Source of the DNA: Alteromonas sp. M12
Lineage (GTDB): Bacteria > Pseudomonadota > Gammaproteobacteria > Enterobacterales > Alteromonadaceae
Reading direction: 5' to 3'
Length of the DNA: 64,000 nt
Assembly: GCF_037478005.1 (NCBI RefSeq)
Contig: NZ_CP144164.1
Coordinates: forward strand, 806,001 to 870,000
The notes beneath the pieces were generated by a model. That model was not told the origin of the DNA, made no database searches, and saw nothing but the letters and a program-made list of their open reading frames with translations. Both the position numbers and the translations under genes were made by a program. Of the stretch, positions 25,173-34,040 are shown in pieces; position 1 is the first letter of the stretch; each line of letters opens with the position of its first letter.

Positions 25173-26336
25173 TTAGAACGCGTATTTCGCTGAAAACTGT
25201 AGGCGGCTCATATCGCCGTCAGCGCCAGTTTCAAGTTCACGTTTTGCATAGGCGTACTCTGCTCCAAAGGTAAGCTCTTTGCTTGGAGAGTAGAGTATAT
25301 TTGCACGAGCGCTATAAGTCTGCTTGGTGGTGGATGTCCCTGTTAACGCGGTATCATTGTCTGCGCTAAAAATGGAATAGGTAAAGTTACTTCTCCACTG
25401 CGGATCCCAAATATGTCTGTAGGCAATACTAAAACCGCTTGAATCAATTGCTTCTAATTCATTATCAGCATTCAAAACTGCACCATTAACAGCATTTAGT
25501 GCTAAATAACGCCCCAAACCTTGACCATAATTGGCTGCGATTCGAATGTCGTCTTGGCCAAGATTGAACTTGGCGGTCAAACTAATACCTGCACTGGTTG
25601 TTGAGGTATCAATATCATTTTCGCCTTGTTTGTTGACGTAGGATAACTGGCGTAATAGCCCTGCAATTGCAAAGTGCCCCCAATCTCCTTTAAAAGTATA
25701 TCGTGCTGCCAAATCTGGTACAGGGTTATCGTCAGTGACAATACGAGTACCACCACCTAAAGGTGAAACTGTGGTTTCAGGGTTTTCCAACGAAACTTCA
25801 AAGTTTCCCGTTGAGTATTTAACCATGACTTGTCGAACAAATATTGTACCGTCCGTAGAACCGATGAAATCGAGGGTTTCAGGAAGTGCTTTGACATCCA
25901 TAAAGGTGGTCCATGTCTGCCCAATTAACCAATCGTTATATTTAATAAAAGCGTGTCGTATTCTTGGTTCATAAGAATTACTTACACGTTCATTTCCATC
26001 TGGTGTTACTTGGAAGTCAAACTCTAGAACGCCGACAACTTTGTCGCCACTATCCAGATCGGTATTAGTGGTGAACCTAAAACGCGACTGTTTAATATGG
26101 GCATCAAATTGAGTCGACTCTTCTTCGCCGCCTACAGGTGTAAGGCTCGGAAGATAGAAGTCTCTACCAATACTACCAGAAGCTAGAGTGCCATCACTAT
26201 AGCTACTGAACATGGCATCGGCTTTTAAATAGCCGCTAAATTGAACATTTGTTTTGTCTAATAGGTTGGCATTGGTTGCAGTACCATACAAAGTGCCAAG
26301 TGCTAGCGTAATTGCTGCTGTAATTTTAGTTTTCAT
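25173..26336 (-). CDS. DcaP-like outer-membrane porin
   Basis: The 387-residue protein has a signal peptide (MKTKITAAITLALG, cut near TNA|N). The mature chain is built of alternating beta strands and ends in phenylalanine (LQFSAKYAF), the outer-membrane assembly signal. The pattern VQFSGYLKADAMFSSY, FDAHIKQSRFRF and IGQTWTTFMD fits the DcaP family of trimeric porins, which in Acinetobacter pass dicarboxylates and other negatively charged solutes. It is divergent from acs across a region with candidate CrbR sites, so it may serve uptake of acetate or another short-chain acid. Confidence 0.82.
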   Translation of the reverse strand: MKTKITAAITLALGTLYGTATNANLLDKTNVQFSGYLKADAMFSSYSDGTLASGSIGRDFYLPSLTPVGGEEESTQFDAHIKQSRFRFTTNTDLDSGDKVVGVLEFDFQVTPDGNERVSNSYEPRIRHAFIKYNDWLIGQTWTTFMDVKALPETLDFIGSTDGTIFVRQVMVKYSTGNFEVSLENPETTVSPLGGGTRIVTDDNPVPDLAARYTFKGDWGHFAIAGLLRQLSYVNKQGENDIDTSTTSAGISLTAKFNLGQDDIRIAANYGQGLGRYLALNAVNGAVLNADNELEAIDSSGFSIAYRHIWDPQWRSNFTYSIFSADNDTALTGTSTTKQTYSARANILYSPSKELTFGAEYAYAKRELETGADGDMSRLQFSAKYAF

Positions 26337-26404
26337 GACTTTTCCTAGTGCAGTTTAATGCTCAGTAAACTTTGCACTAAGATTCACTTTTTACATATAA
26401 GCGG

Positions 26405-26425
26405 ATGGTCTATCAGACCATAGTC
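26405..26425. promoter_or_regulatory. Palindrome plus candidate CrbR site
   Basis: ATGGTCT (26405-26411) and AGACCAT (26415-26421) form an inverted repeat. Its right half runs into GACCATAGTC (26416-26425). That motif recurs with one W substitution at 26482, 26503 and 33601. It is 80 bases upstream of the porin start and about 150 upstream of acs. Confidence 0.5.
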
Positions 26426-26481
26426 GTATAGTCTAGAAACTGAATTTTGAATGAATAAAGTGGTAGTTTTTAATTAAGTAA

Positions 26482-26512
26482 GACCAAAGTCAGCTTCGGT
26501 AAGACCAAAGTC
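26482..26512. promoter_or_regulatory. Two candidate CrbR sites, 21 bp apart
   Basis: GACCAAAGTC occurs at 26482-26491 and again at 26503-26512, inside a 13-base direct repeat TAAGACCAAAGTC. The 21-base spacing is two helical turns, so both sites face the same side of the DNA. They end 66 bases before the acs start, a suitable place for an activator. GAC..GTC gives the motif weak dyad symmetry. Confidence 0.6.
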
Positions 26513-26578
26513 GCATTCCACTCTTTAATATTAACGTTACAGTATGTGCAGTTGCTAAAAATTGTGTTGGAGAACCCT

Positions 26579-28519
26579 ATGACAGATACACTTTATCCGG
26601 TCCCTGAGACCGCCAAGCTTAATACCCATTTAACCCCTGAATTGCATGCGCAGATGTATCAGCAATCAATAGAATCTCCGGATCAATTTTGGAAGGAGCA
26701 AGCGGCAAACTTAGATTGGTTTACTTTTCCAACTAAAATAAAAAATACTTCTTTTGCCAAAGATGACGTTAGCATTAAGTGGTTTGAAGACGGCGAGCTT
26801 AACGTCAGCTATAACTGCATAGACCGACATTTACCAGCAAAGGCTAATGATATTGCTATTGTTTGGGAAGGCGATTCGCCAGATACCGACAGCAAAGTTA
26901 CTTATCAAGAATTACATGACCAAGTGTGTCGTCTTGCCAATGGTATGAAAAAGCTAGGCATTCAAAAAGGTGACCGTGTTGCGCTTTATATGCCAATGGT
27001 ACCTGAAGCCGCTGTTGCCATGCTGGCATGTACCCGCATTGGTGCTATCCATTCAATTATATTCGGTGGTTTCTCACCTAACGCAATCGCCGATCGAATT
27101 AATGATTCAGATGCCAAATTAGTTATTACCGCTGATGAAGGTCGCCGAGGTGGTAACTGTGTACCACTTAAAGTGAATGTAGACGATGCCCTTAAAGATA
27201 ATCGTTGTCCGAGCATCGAGAACGTTATTGTATTTAAAAATACTGGTAACGATGTTGCTATAGGCGAGAAAGACATTTGGTGGCACGAGTTAACCGCTAA
27301 ATGTGACGCTCAGTGTGAACCTACTGCAATGAATGCAGAGGACCCTTTATTCATTCTTTATACCTCAGGCTCTACTGGCACTCCTAAAGGCGTTGTGCAC
27401 ACTACAGGTGGTTATTTAGTGTATGCAGCAATGACCCACAAATACGTATTTGACTACCAAGATGGAGAGGTCTATTGGTGTGCGGCTGATGTGGGTTGGA
27501 TTACTGGACATACTTATATTGTCTATGGACCCCTTGCTAATGGTGCTACAACGTTAATTTTTGAAGGCGTACCAACTTACCCAGATGTGCGTCGAATTTG
27601 TCAAATTGTTGATAAGCATGACGTTAACATTCTGTATACTGCGCCCACAGCGATACGTGCGCTCATGGCCCAGGGGCAATTTGCTGCTGAAGGCACTACC
27701 GGTGACTCTTTACGATTATTAGGCTCAGTAGGTGAGCCAATTAATCCAGAAGCTTGGACATGGTATTACGAAACCATTGGCCGCAGTCGTTGCCAGATCG
27801 TCGACACTTGGTGGCAAACTGAGACGGGAGGCATCATGATGACTCCTTTACCCAGTATTACTGCCCTTAAGCCTGGTGCAGCTTCTATTCCATTCTTTGG
27901 CGTTCAACCGGCCTTAGTTGATGGTGAAGGAAATGAACTTAGCGGCGCCACTGAAGGCAATCTGATCATTAAAGACAGTTGGCCTGCCCAAGCAAGAACG
28001 GTTTATGGCGATCATCAACGCTTCGTGCAAACTTATTTTAGTACTTATGACAATGCGTACTTTACCGGTGACGGCTGTCGCCGTGATGAAGATGGTTATT
28101 ATTGGATTACCGGTCGTGTTGACGATGTACTAAATGTATCAGGACACCGTCTTGGTACGGCAGAGATTGAAAGTGCCCTTGTATCTCACGATGCCATCGC
28201 TGAAGCTGCAGTAGTAGGTTATCCTCACGATATTAAAGGTCAGGCAATTTATGTGTATGTTACACCGGTAGCGGGTGTAGAAGTAACGGATGAATTAACG
28301 GCTGAAATACGTAAGTGGGTACGCACAGAATTGAGTCCTATCGCGGTTCCCGATTTGGTTCAGTGGACCAATGGATTACCTAAGACCCGCTCAGGTAAAA
28401 TTATGCGCAGAATACTACGTAAAATAGCCGCTAATGAGTATGAGCAACTTGGGGATACATCAACATTAGCTGATCCCAGTGTGGTTGATAGCCTAATTGA
28501 ACTAAGGTTAAATCGTTAA
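26579..28519 (+). CDS. acs: Acetyl-CoA synthetase
   Basis: The enzyme converts acetate, ATP and CoA to acetyl-CoA via acetyl-AMP. The 646-residue length is close to Escherichia coli Acs (652). Family motifs are [20 protein letters not shown] (AMP-binding), [30 protein letters not shown] and the C-terminal [14 protein letters not shown], whose lysine is the site of regulatory acetylation. ATG 26579 is chosen for GGAG eight bases upstream. It is followed by a strong terminator and then crbR, and is divergent from the porin. Confidence 0.97.
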   Translation: MTDTLYPVPETAKLNTHLTPELHAQMYQQSIESPDQFWKEQAANLDWFTFPTKIKNTSFAKDDVSIKWFEDGELNVSYNCIDRHLPAKANDIAIVWEGDSPDTDSKVTYQELHDQVCRLANGMKKLGIQKGDRVALYMPMVPEAAVAMLACTRIGAIHSIIFGGFSPNAIADRINDSDAKLVITADEGRRGGNCVPLKVNVDDALKDNRCPSIENVIVFKNTGNDVAIGEKDIWWHELTAKCDAQCEPTAMNAEDPLFILYTSGSTGTPKGVVHTTGGYLVYAAMTHKYVFDYQDGEVYWCAADVGWITGHTYIVYGPLANGATTLIFEGVPTYPDVRRICQIVDKHDVNILYTAPTAIRALMAQGQFAAEGTTGDSLRLLGSVGEPINPEAWTWYYETIGRSRCQIVDTWWQTETGGIMMTPLPSITALKPGAASIPFFGVQPALVDGEGNELSGATEGNLIIKDSWPAQARTVYGDHQRFVQTYFSTYDNAYFTGDGCRRDEDGYYWITGRVDDVLNVSGHRLGTAEIESALVSHDAIAEAAVVGYPHDIKGQAIYVYVTPVAGVEVTDELTAEIRKWVRTELSPIAVPDLVQWTNGLPKTRSGKIMRRILRKIAANEYEQLGDTSTLADPSVVDSLIELRLNR

Positions 28520-28526
28520 ACTAGTC

Positions 28527-28557
28527 AATAAAGGGGCAATATTTGCCCCTTTATTAC
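28527..28557 (+). terminator. Terminator after acs
   Basis: The 13-base arm AATAAAGGGGCAA (28527-28539) pairs perfectly with TTGCCCCTTTATT (28543-28555) across a TAT loop. The A/T ends double as a weak tract. It separates acs from crbR. Confidence 0.8.
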
Positions 28558-28636
28558 GTTAGTTCGAGATTTTTTGTTGATTTAAGCGTATTGTCCTGAT
28601 TCAATTGGATCACTTTTTAGACACGCTGATAACACT

Positions 28637-29296
28637 ATGTTCACATTGCTGATTGCTGACGATCATCCTCTCTATCGCGATGCATTGCGTATTGCGTTAA
28701 ATCTATCTGAACATCAATTAACTATTTTAGAAGCCAGTGACTTAACTCAGACCCTTGATATCATCCAAAATAATGATGTCGATTTGTTGCTATTGGATTT
28801 GCATATGCCCGGTAGTAATGATCTATTTGGTTTGATTCACATTCGCAAACTATATCCTGACCTGCCTGTTGCTGTGGTATCCGGACTTGAAGATAAAAAC
28901 ATAGTATCCAAAGTGATTAATACTGGTGCGATGGGCTTCATTCCCAAAACAACGGGTTCAGAAGATATTGCCAATGCTGTTGAAACCATACTTGATGGTG
29001 ATACTTGGATTCCTAAATCACTGGTCAACGAAATTGATGAAATTGATAGCGAATTTGCCGCTTTAGCCGACAAGGTATCCAGTTTAACCAATGCCCAATA
29101 CAAGGTACTGTGTTTTATGCGAGACGGTTTATTAAATAAACAAATTGGCTTTGAATTGGATATTGCCGAGGCCACGGTGAAGGCCCACGTGACCGCTTTA
29201 TTCAAAAAACTTGGCATCAACAATCGTACTCAAGCAGTATTAATTGCATCGCAACTTGAGCTTACGCCTCCGGCTCCTGATCTGTGTCATAAATAA
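28637..29296 (+). CDS. crbR: LuxR/NarL-type response regulator, CrbR-like
   Basis: The 219-residue protein has a receiver domain (acidic pair Asp8-Asp9, phosphoacceptor Asp54 in LLLLDLHMPG, Ser in VVSG, Lys in FIPK) and a C-terminal LuxR helix-turn-helix (about 150-205, NKQIGFELDIAEATVKAHVT and ALFKKLGINNRTQAV). The neighbours acs, the crbS-like kinase and the acetate symporter identify it as CrbR, which activates acs in Vibrio cholerae and Pseudomonas. It probably binds GACCAWAGTC in the flanking promoters, which is an inference. The symbol rests on context plus domain layout. Confidence 0.85.
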   Translation: MFTLLIADDHPLYRDALRIALNLSEHQLTILEASDLTQTLDIIQNNDVDLLLLDLHMPGSNDLFGLIHIRKLYPDLPVAVVSGLEDKNIVSKVINTGAMGFIPKTTGSEDIANAVETILDGDTWIPKSLVNEIDEIDSEFAALADKVSSLTNAQYKVLCFMRDGLLNKQIGFELDIAEATVKAHVTALFKKLGINNRTQAVLIASQLELTPPAPDLCHK

Positions 29297-29417
29297 AGTA
29301 TTCTTTTTCAGTGCCGGAGTGATTCAAAATTGCGTCACACTTTTTATGGAAAAGGATTAATCGCGAAATTTTAGCTAAATGCTACTACAATAGACCGACT
29401 TACTGTTTTTGAGTGTA

Positions 29418-30131
29418 ATGATGTCTGCTAAACCTGTTTCAAAACGCATTTATACTGTTGATTTAATGCGCTTTTTTGCCATTGTCTTGATGGTTATCTT
29501 CCACTTTATCTATGATCTTAAATTCTTTGGTTGGGTACCTTCAACTATCCCTGATGGCCACGGCTGGCGTGAATTTCGTTATGTCATATTGACCTTGTTT
29601 TTCTTATGTGTGGGCTTTTCTTTAGCGGCTGTGCATGGTTCTGGTTTTAAACAGAAGCACTTTATTAAGCGATTTATCCAGCTACTTCTAGCTTCTGCTG
29701 CAGTTACTATCTCATCGTTAATAATGGCACCAAATAATTGGATCTTTTTTGGTGTGTTACATTTCATCGCCATAGCCAGTGTAATCTGCGTACCTCTTGC
29801 TCGGTTTCCCTACGCCGCTCTTTTCGCTGGAGTCATCATAATAGCGGCATTCAACTTAGGTTGGGTAAGCAGTATTTGGCCATTTCAGCCGATACGTCAC
29901 TTACTGCCGGGCTACACGAACGACTACGTAGGATTGTTCCCTTGGACGGGCGTGGTGTTTATTGGTATTTGGTTATGTTATCAACAGTGGTTCTTAAACG
30001 ATCCTGCGCACAGATTTGCGCGCAGTAAAATCGTCTTATTTGCCAGTAAACACAGCCTCATTATCTACCTTATTCATCAGCCAATTATGTTTGCAATATT
30101 TGGCCTTATTGGGGTGTTCTGGCAAGCCTAA
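29418..30131 (+). CDS. DUF1624 multi-pass membrane protein (acyltransferase-like)
   Basis: The 237-residue membrane protein has about seven hydrophobic segments. It opens with RIYTVDLMRFFAIVLMVIFH and FIYDLKFFGW, the signature of the DUF1624/heparan-alpha-glucosaminide acetyltransferase catalytic domain (PF07786), and ends with SLIIYLIHQP. Such proteins are thought to move acyl groups across the membrane; the substrate here is unknown. ATG 29418 or the adjacent ATG 29421 may be used. Its last 26 bases overlap the tail of the convergent crbS gene. Confidence 0.75.
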   Translation: MMSAKPVSKRIYTVDLMRFFAIVLMVIFHFIYDLKFFGWVPSTIPDGHGWREFRYVILTLFFLCVGFSLAAVHGSGFKQKHFIKRFIQLLLASAAVTISSLIMAPNNWIFFGVLHFIAIASVICVPLARFPYAALFAGVIIIAAFNLGWVSSIWPFQPIRHLLPGYTNDYVGLFPWTGVVFIGIWLCYQQWFLNDPAHRFARSKIVLFASKHSLIIYLIHQPIMFAIFGLIGVFWQA

Positions 30132-33100
30132 AGCTATTCAATAAAGCCCGTAATTTCGCAGGTTTAACGGGTTTACTTAAATAACTAATATTTTGTTTTT
30201 TACATAAATCTATTATTTCCGTCTGTTGATTTGCGGTCACTAGTACAGCATGCAAATTCTCTCCGTATTGGCTACGAAGTGCGGCAATAACATCGATACC
30301 ATTTGCATTATTTGCTAAGTGATAATCAACCAGTATGACATCTGGTATACGCGAGTTTAAGTGGGTTATCGCTTGTGTAAGATCTAATGCCGTGATGACA
30401 TTTACTTGCCATTTGTTCAATACGGTTTGCATGGCATCTAGGTTTTCGTCTTTATCATCAATGCACAAGACTTGCATATCCTTCAAACCCGTATTGTTGG
30501 TCGACGTGTTTTCCGGTTGTTGTGAATGTGATTGACCTTGCGGAATATCAAAGCTAAAACAACTTCCCTTATTCGGTGTAGAACGAACACTTACATCAAT
30601 GGCCAATTTACTGGACATTCTGGATACCACCCCTAAACCTAAGCCAACGCCGTGCTGAGGGCTTCCATCGACCCGATAAAAGTCGTTAAAAATTCTATTT
30701 TGTTCTGACGCAGAAATGCCAATTCCGGTATCCCAAACTTGAATTAAAATACGTCCATTTCGTTTTCTGGCACTTAACAGTACTTTGCCTTTTTTAGTAT
30801 ATTTCACTGCATTTGAAAGCAAGTTTTGTACAATTCGATACAGGTGAGTTTTATCAGTATTGACCCAATAGGGTGGAATTTGAGTGCGCAGTTGCAACCC
30901 TTTTTGCTCGGCCTTCATGGCGAACTCGTCTATCAATGAACTCAATAACTTAGGCAGTAGTACATCTTCTAGGGTTAATTTCATTTCACCTTGATCGAGC
31001 CTAGCTATATCTAACAAAGTAGCAATTAGGGTTTCGCTGGAGTTCACACTATCACTAAGTTTTTGCAAAATTTCTTTGGCTTCAATGTCCACATCAATTT
31101 CACCCAAGGCTGACAAATATAACTTCGCGGCGTTTAAGGGTTGCAATACATCATGGCTAGCCAAGGCGAGAAAACGGGTTTTACTAGCATTGGCATCTTC
31201 TGCTGCTTTTCGCGCTTGTACTAAATCCTCTTCTAATTGCGCTCTTCGTTCTATTTCACTGCGCAGTTCGGCATTAATTGCTTGGACTTCTTCGCCTCTT
31301 TTCTCAATTCGACGCTCTAAGTTTATTTTTGATTCTTCCAACGCTTTTTGAATCTCAATATGGGCGGTAATATCGTTGAAACTGGTAACAAATCCGCCGC
31401 CAGGAAGAGGGTTTCCCACCATTTCAATCATTCTACCGTCGCTGCGTTGACGAATAAATTTATGAGGATGACCAGCTTTTAAGTGAGCTACTCGCTTTTG
31501 CACTAGTGCATCAACTTCACCTACTCCGCATTCACCTCGCTGCGCGTTATAACGCACTAAATCTTCGATGGGGGTGCCAACATTGACAAGGTCCGCGGGG
31601 TAATTAAATAGTTCAAGATAGCGCCGATTCCAAGCAACCATATTGAGATTTTTATCGATAACACTTATACCTTGATCCAAACTTTCAATTGAGGTGAATA
31701 AAGCGGTGGTGTTGAATTGAATTGCTTGGGTTGTGTCATCGAAAAAATTAACCACTTCTTCAAAATCTAACTTTTTACCGCCCAGGGCACTATCGATGAG
31801 GGCTTTGGCACTTGATGCACCTAAGGCACCACCAAGTGCTCGTTCACAATATTCTAGAAATTCATGATCTGGAGATTGGTGGTCTTGTAGCTTTATTTTG
31901 GAACGATTCTCAAAATCCTCCATTAAGATTTCTACTCTGGACTCACCAAGAAAAGTCGACAATAAAGTGGACAGGTCACCAATAGTGGCGGTTTTGCGCT
32001 GTTTTTTGGTCTCTTCAATGATTTCTTCTCTGGGGGAAACAAAGGCTTGCGATTGAATTCGATCGACCAATCTATCTTGAGCGAAGTGAGAAAACAGCAA
32101 ATAACAACTTGTGTTGGCTAACAAACTGACCATCGCTGCCACACTAATCACTTCTGATTGCAGTTGGGTGGTGTTGACTTCGTTTAACATGGGGAACATA
32201 AGCCACATTACCCAAGTTATAAAACCGGCCAGCAAACCGGCGTAAACGCCATGGGCGTGACCTTTTTTCCAGTACAGTCCACCTAAAATAGCGGGTAATA
32301 GTTGCACGACTAATGAGAACGCCACTAAGCCAATTGAGAGGAGTGAACGGCTCCCGGTCATTTGTTGATGGTAAAAGTAGGCAAGGCCGATCAAGGTTGC
32401 GATCACTAACCGTCTGACTAATAAGATGGTCTTAGCGTAATTAAACTGTGGCGCGTTGTGGTTTTGGCGAGACAGCATTTTAGGCAAAATTACGTCATTG
32501 GTCACCATAGTACTTAACGTCAAAGTGGCAATAATGATCATTGCCATTGCGGCGGATAATCCACCTGTGAAGACCAGAATTTTAACCAATAAAGAGTCCG
32601 ACAATATGGCTAAACTTAATACATAAGTATCGGGTTCTTGTGCTCCTATGAGGGTTTGTCCTGCTGCTGCAATGATAGGGATAACAGCCGCGGTTAAGGC
32701 TAAGTACAGTGGGAATAAAACTCGTGCGGTTTTAAGGTGCGATAACTTTAAATTGTCCACTACTGCCACATGAAATTGTCTGGGTAAACAAATAATGGCG
32801 GCGGCAGACATGAGTGTTTGAGCAAAAAATGGCAGGGTATAGAACTGCGCGGTGGAGTTAAATTTTGACAGTGCGTCACCAAATTCTTGGGGTTTGTCGG
32901 CGACCGCCCAGAAATAAGCCAAAGAAGCCACCACGATTAATGCGATGAGTTTAACACTGGATTCGAAAGCAATCGCTAGCATTAAGCCCCGTCGATACTC
33001 AGTCACATCAGAGTGTTGAGTTCCAAAATAAATTGCAAAAAATGCAATGAAAACAGAGGCAATTAACACAATCACTTCACTGTGTTCTTGTTCGGTAATT

Positions 33101-33528
33101 AATTGAAACGCAGAGCCAATGGCTTTGAGTTGTAAAGCCATATAGGGAATGGTTGCTAAAAGCGCGATAAAGGTGACTAACAAGGCGACAGTTTGACGCT
33201 TGCCGTAACGGGAGGAAATAAAGTCAGCAATGGTCGTAATATTTTGTCTTTTACTAACCAAAATTAACTTATAAATAAAGCGATAACCAAAAAGATAAAC
33301 CAGTATTGGTCCTAGCAAAATCGCAATATATTGCCATTGATTACGAGATGCTTCTCCCACCATGCCAAAGAATGTCCAAGCTGAACAATAAATTGCCAAA
33401 GCCAAAGAATACACTATTGGATGCGAAGTGATCGCTCGGGCCAAAGGTGTGTTTCTATCTCCCCAACGAGCTATCCAAAATAACCCAGTTAGATAAATTA
33501 AGGCTAATAAAACCCAACCCAATGTCAT
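30106..33528 (-). CDS. crbS: Hybrid sensor kinase with SSS transporter domain, CrbS-like
   Basis: The 1140-residue protein has, in order, a sodium:solute symporter-type membrane domain of about 13 helices (1-480), a linker, a PAS domain (about 610-715, SLDQGISVIDKNLNMVAWNR), a coiled coil, a HisKA domain with His792 (LALASHDVLQPLNAAKL), an HATPase domain (NLLSNAVKYTKKG, WDTGIGI, VGLGLGVV) and a C-terminal receiver domain with Asp1068 (VILVDYHL). This is the CrbS layout; CrbS with CrbR turns on acs. The transporter domain is presumed to sense or carry the signal molecule. It is divergent from the DUF4212-symporter pair. Confidence 0.92.
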   Translation of the reverse strand: MTLGWVLLALIYLTGLFWIARWGDRNTPLARAITSHPIVYSLALAIYCSAWTFFGMVGEASRNQWQYIAILLGPILVYLFGYRFIYKLILVSKRQNITTIADFISSRYGKRQTVALLVTFIALLATIPYMALQLKAIGSAFQLITEQEHSEVIVLIASVFIAFFAIYFGTQHSDVTEYRRGLMLAIAFESSVKLIALIVVASLAYFWAVADKPQEFGDALSKFNSTAQFYTLPFFAQTLMSAAAIICLPRQFHVAVVDNLKLSHLKTARVLFPLYLALTAAVIPIIAAAGQTLIGAQEPDTYVLSLAILSDSLLVKILVFTGGLSAAMAMIIIATLTLSTMVTNDVILPKMLSRQNHNAPQFNYAKTILLVRRLVIATLIGLAYFYHQQMTGSRSLLSIGLVAFSLVVQLLPAILGGLYWKKGHAHGVYAGLLAGFITWVMWLMFPMLNEVNTTQLQSEVISVAAMVSLLANTSCYLLFSHFAQDRLVDRIQSQAFVSPREEIIEETKKQRKTATIGDLSTLLSTFLGESRVEILMEDFENRSKIKLQDHQSPDHEFLEYCERALGGALGASSAKALIDSALGGKKLDFEEVVNFFDDTTQAIQFNTTALFTSIESLDQGISVIDKNLNMVAWNRRYLELFNYPADLVNVGTPIEDLVRYNAQRGECGVGEVDALVQKRVAHLKAGHPHKFIRQRSDGRMIEMVGNPLPGGGFVTSFNDITAHIEIQKALEESKINLERRIEKRGEEVQAINAELRSEIERRAQLEEDLVQARKAAEDANASKTRFLALASHDVLQPLNAAKLYLSALGEIDVDIEAKEILQKLSDSVNSSETLIATLLDIARLDQGEMKLTLEDVLLPKLLSSLIDEFAMKAEQKGLQLRTQIPPYWVNTDKTHLYRIVQNLLSNAVKYTKKGKVLLSARKRNGRILIQVWDTGIGISASEQNRIFNDFYRVDGSPQHGVGLGLGVVSRMSSKLAIDVSVRSTPNKGSCFSFDIPQGQSHSQQPENTSTNNTGLKDMQVLCIDDKDENLDAMQTVLNKWQVNVITALDLTQAITHLNSRIPDVILVDYHLANNANGIDVIAALRSQYGENLHAVLVTANQQTEIIDLCKKQNISYLSKPVKPAKLRALLNSFRLARTPQ

Positions 33529-33600
33529 TTAATTCTGTACCTAAAACACTATCGATATTAGTAATTTAGCACACTTTTGAAAAATTAATTGTTGTACTAC

Positions 33601-33610
33601 GACCATAGTC
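33601..33610. promoter_or_regulatory. Candidate CrbR site upstream of the symporter genes
   Basis: GACCATAGTC is identical to the site at 26416-26425 and is followed by TCAT, compared with GTAT and GCAT at two of the acs sites. It lies in the 235-bp region between the divergent crbS and DUF4212 genes. A half-match in the other orientation (TTTGGTC) is at about 33690. Confidence 0.55.
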
Positions 33611-33763
33611 TCATTTCACTACTAGTAATACATGGATAGATTAGAAAACGTTCGGAATGGCAGTCATTCTGATTTAAAAAATTCAAGGCTTTGGTCGGCA
33701 CCAGTTTTTGCGTATGTGCCATTCCAAGGTTAATTGCCAGACTAAAAGCATGAGGAAACGAGC

Positions 33764-34030
33764 ATGGCGTTTAAAACAGAAGAAGATAAAAAAGCCTATT
33801 GGCGAGATAACCTCTCGTTAATGTTAAAACTGCTGATTGTATGGTTTGTTGTATCGTTTGGATTCGGCATTCTGCTAGTTGATGTACTAAATGAAGTGAG
33901 ATTTTTCGGCTTCAAACTTGGTTTCTGGTTCGCACAGCAAGGTGCTATTTACGTATTTGTGGCGTTGATTTTTGTCTACGTTCGTCAAATGAATATTTTA
34001 GATAAACGCTACGGCGTAGACGAAGAGTAG
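33764..34030 (+). CDS. DUF4212 small subunit of a sodium/solute symporter
   Basis: The 88-residue protein has two membrane helices (about 21-41 and 61-80) and matches the DUF4212 family: YWRDNLSLMLKLLIVWF, the middle FGFKLGFWFAQQGA and FVYVRQMNILD. Such proteins are encoded directly before a large SSS-family acetate symporter and are taken to be its small subunit. GAGG precedes the ATG. The stop is ten bases before the large subunit, so the two are co-transcribed. Confidence 0.9.
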   Translation: MAFKTEEDKKAYWRDNLSLMLKLLIVWFVVSFGFGILLVDVLNEVRFFGFKLGFWFAQQGAIYVFVALIFVYVRQMNILDKRYGVDEE

Positions 34031-34040
34031 GAGAGCTCAG

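Noticed and set aside
28837..29223. Antisense frame of 128 codons opposite crbR
   Set aside because: It is fully inside a well-supported response-regulator gene and has no family resemblance.
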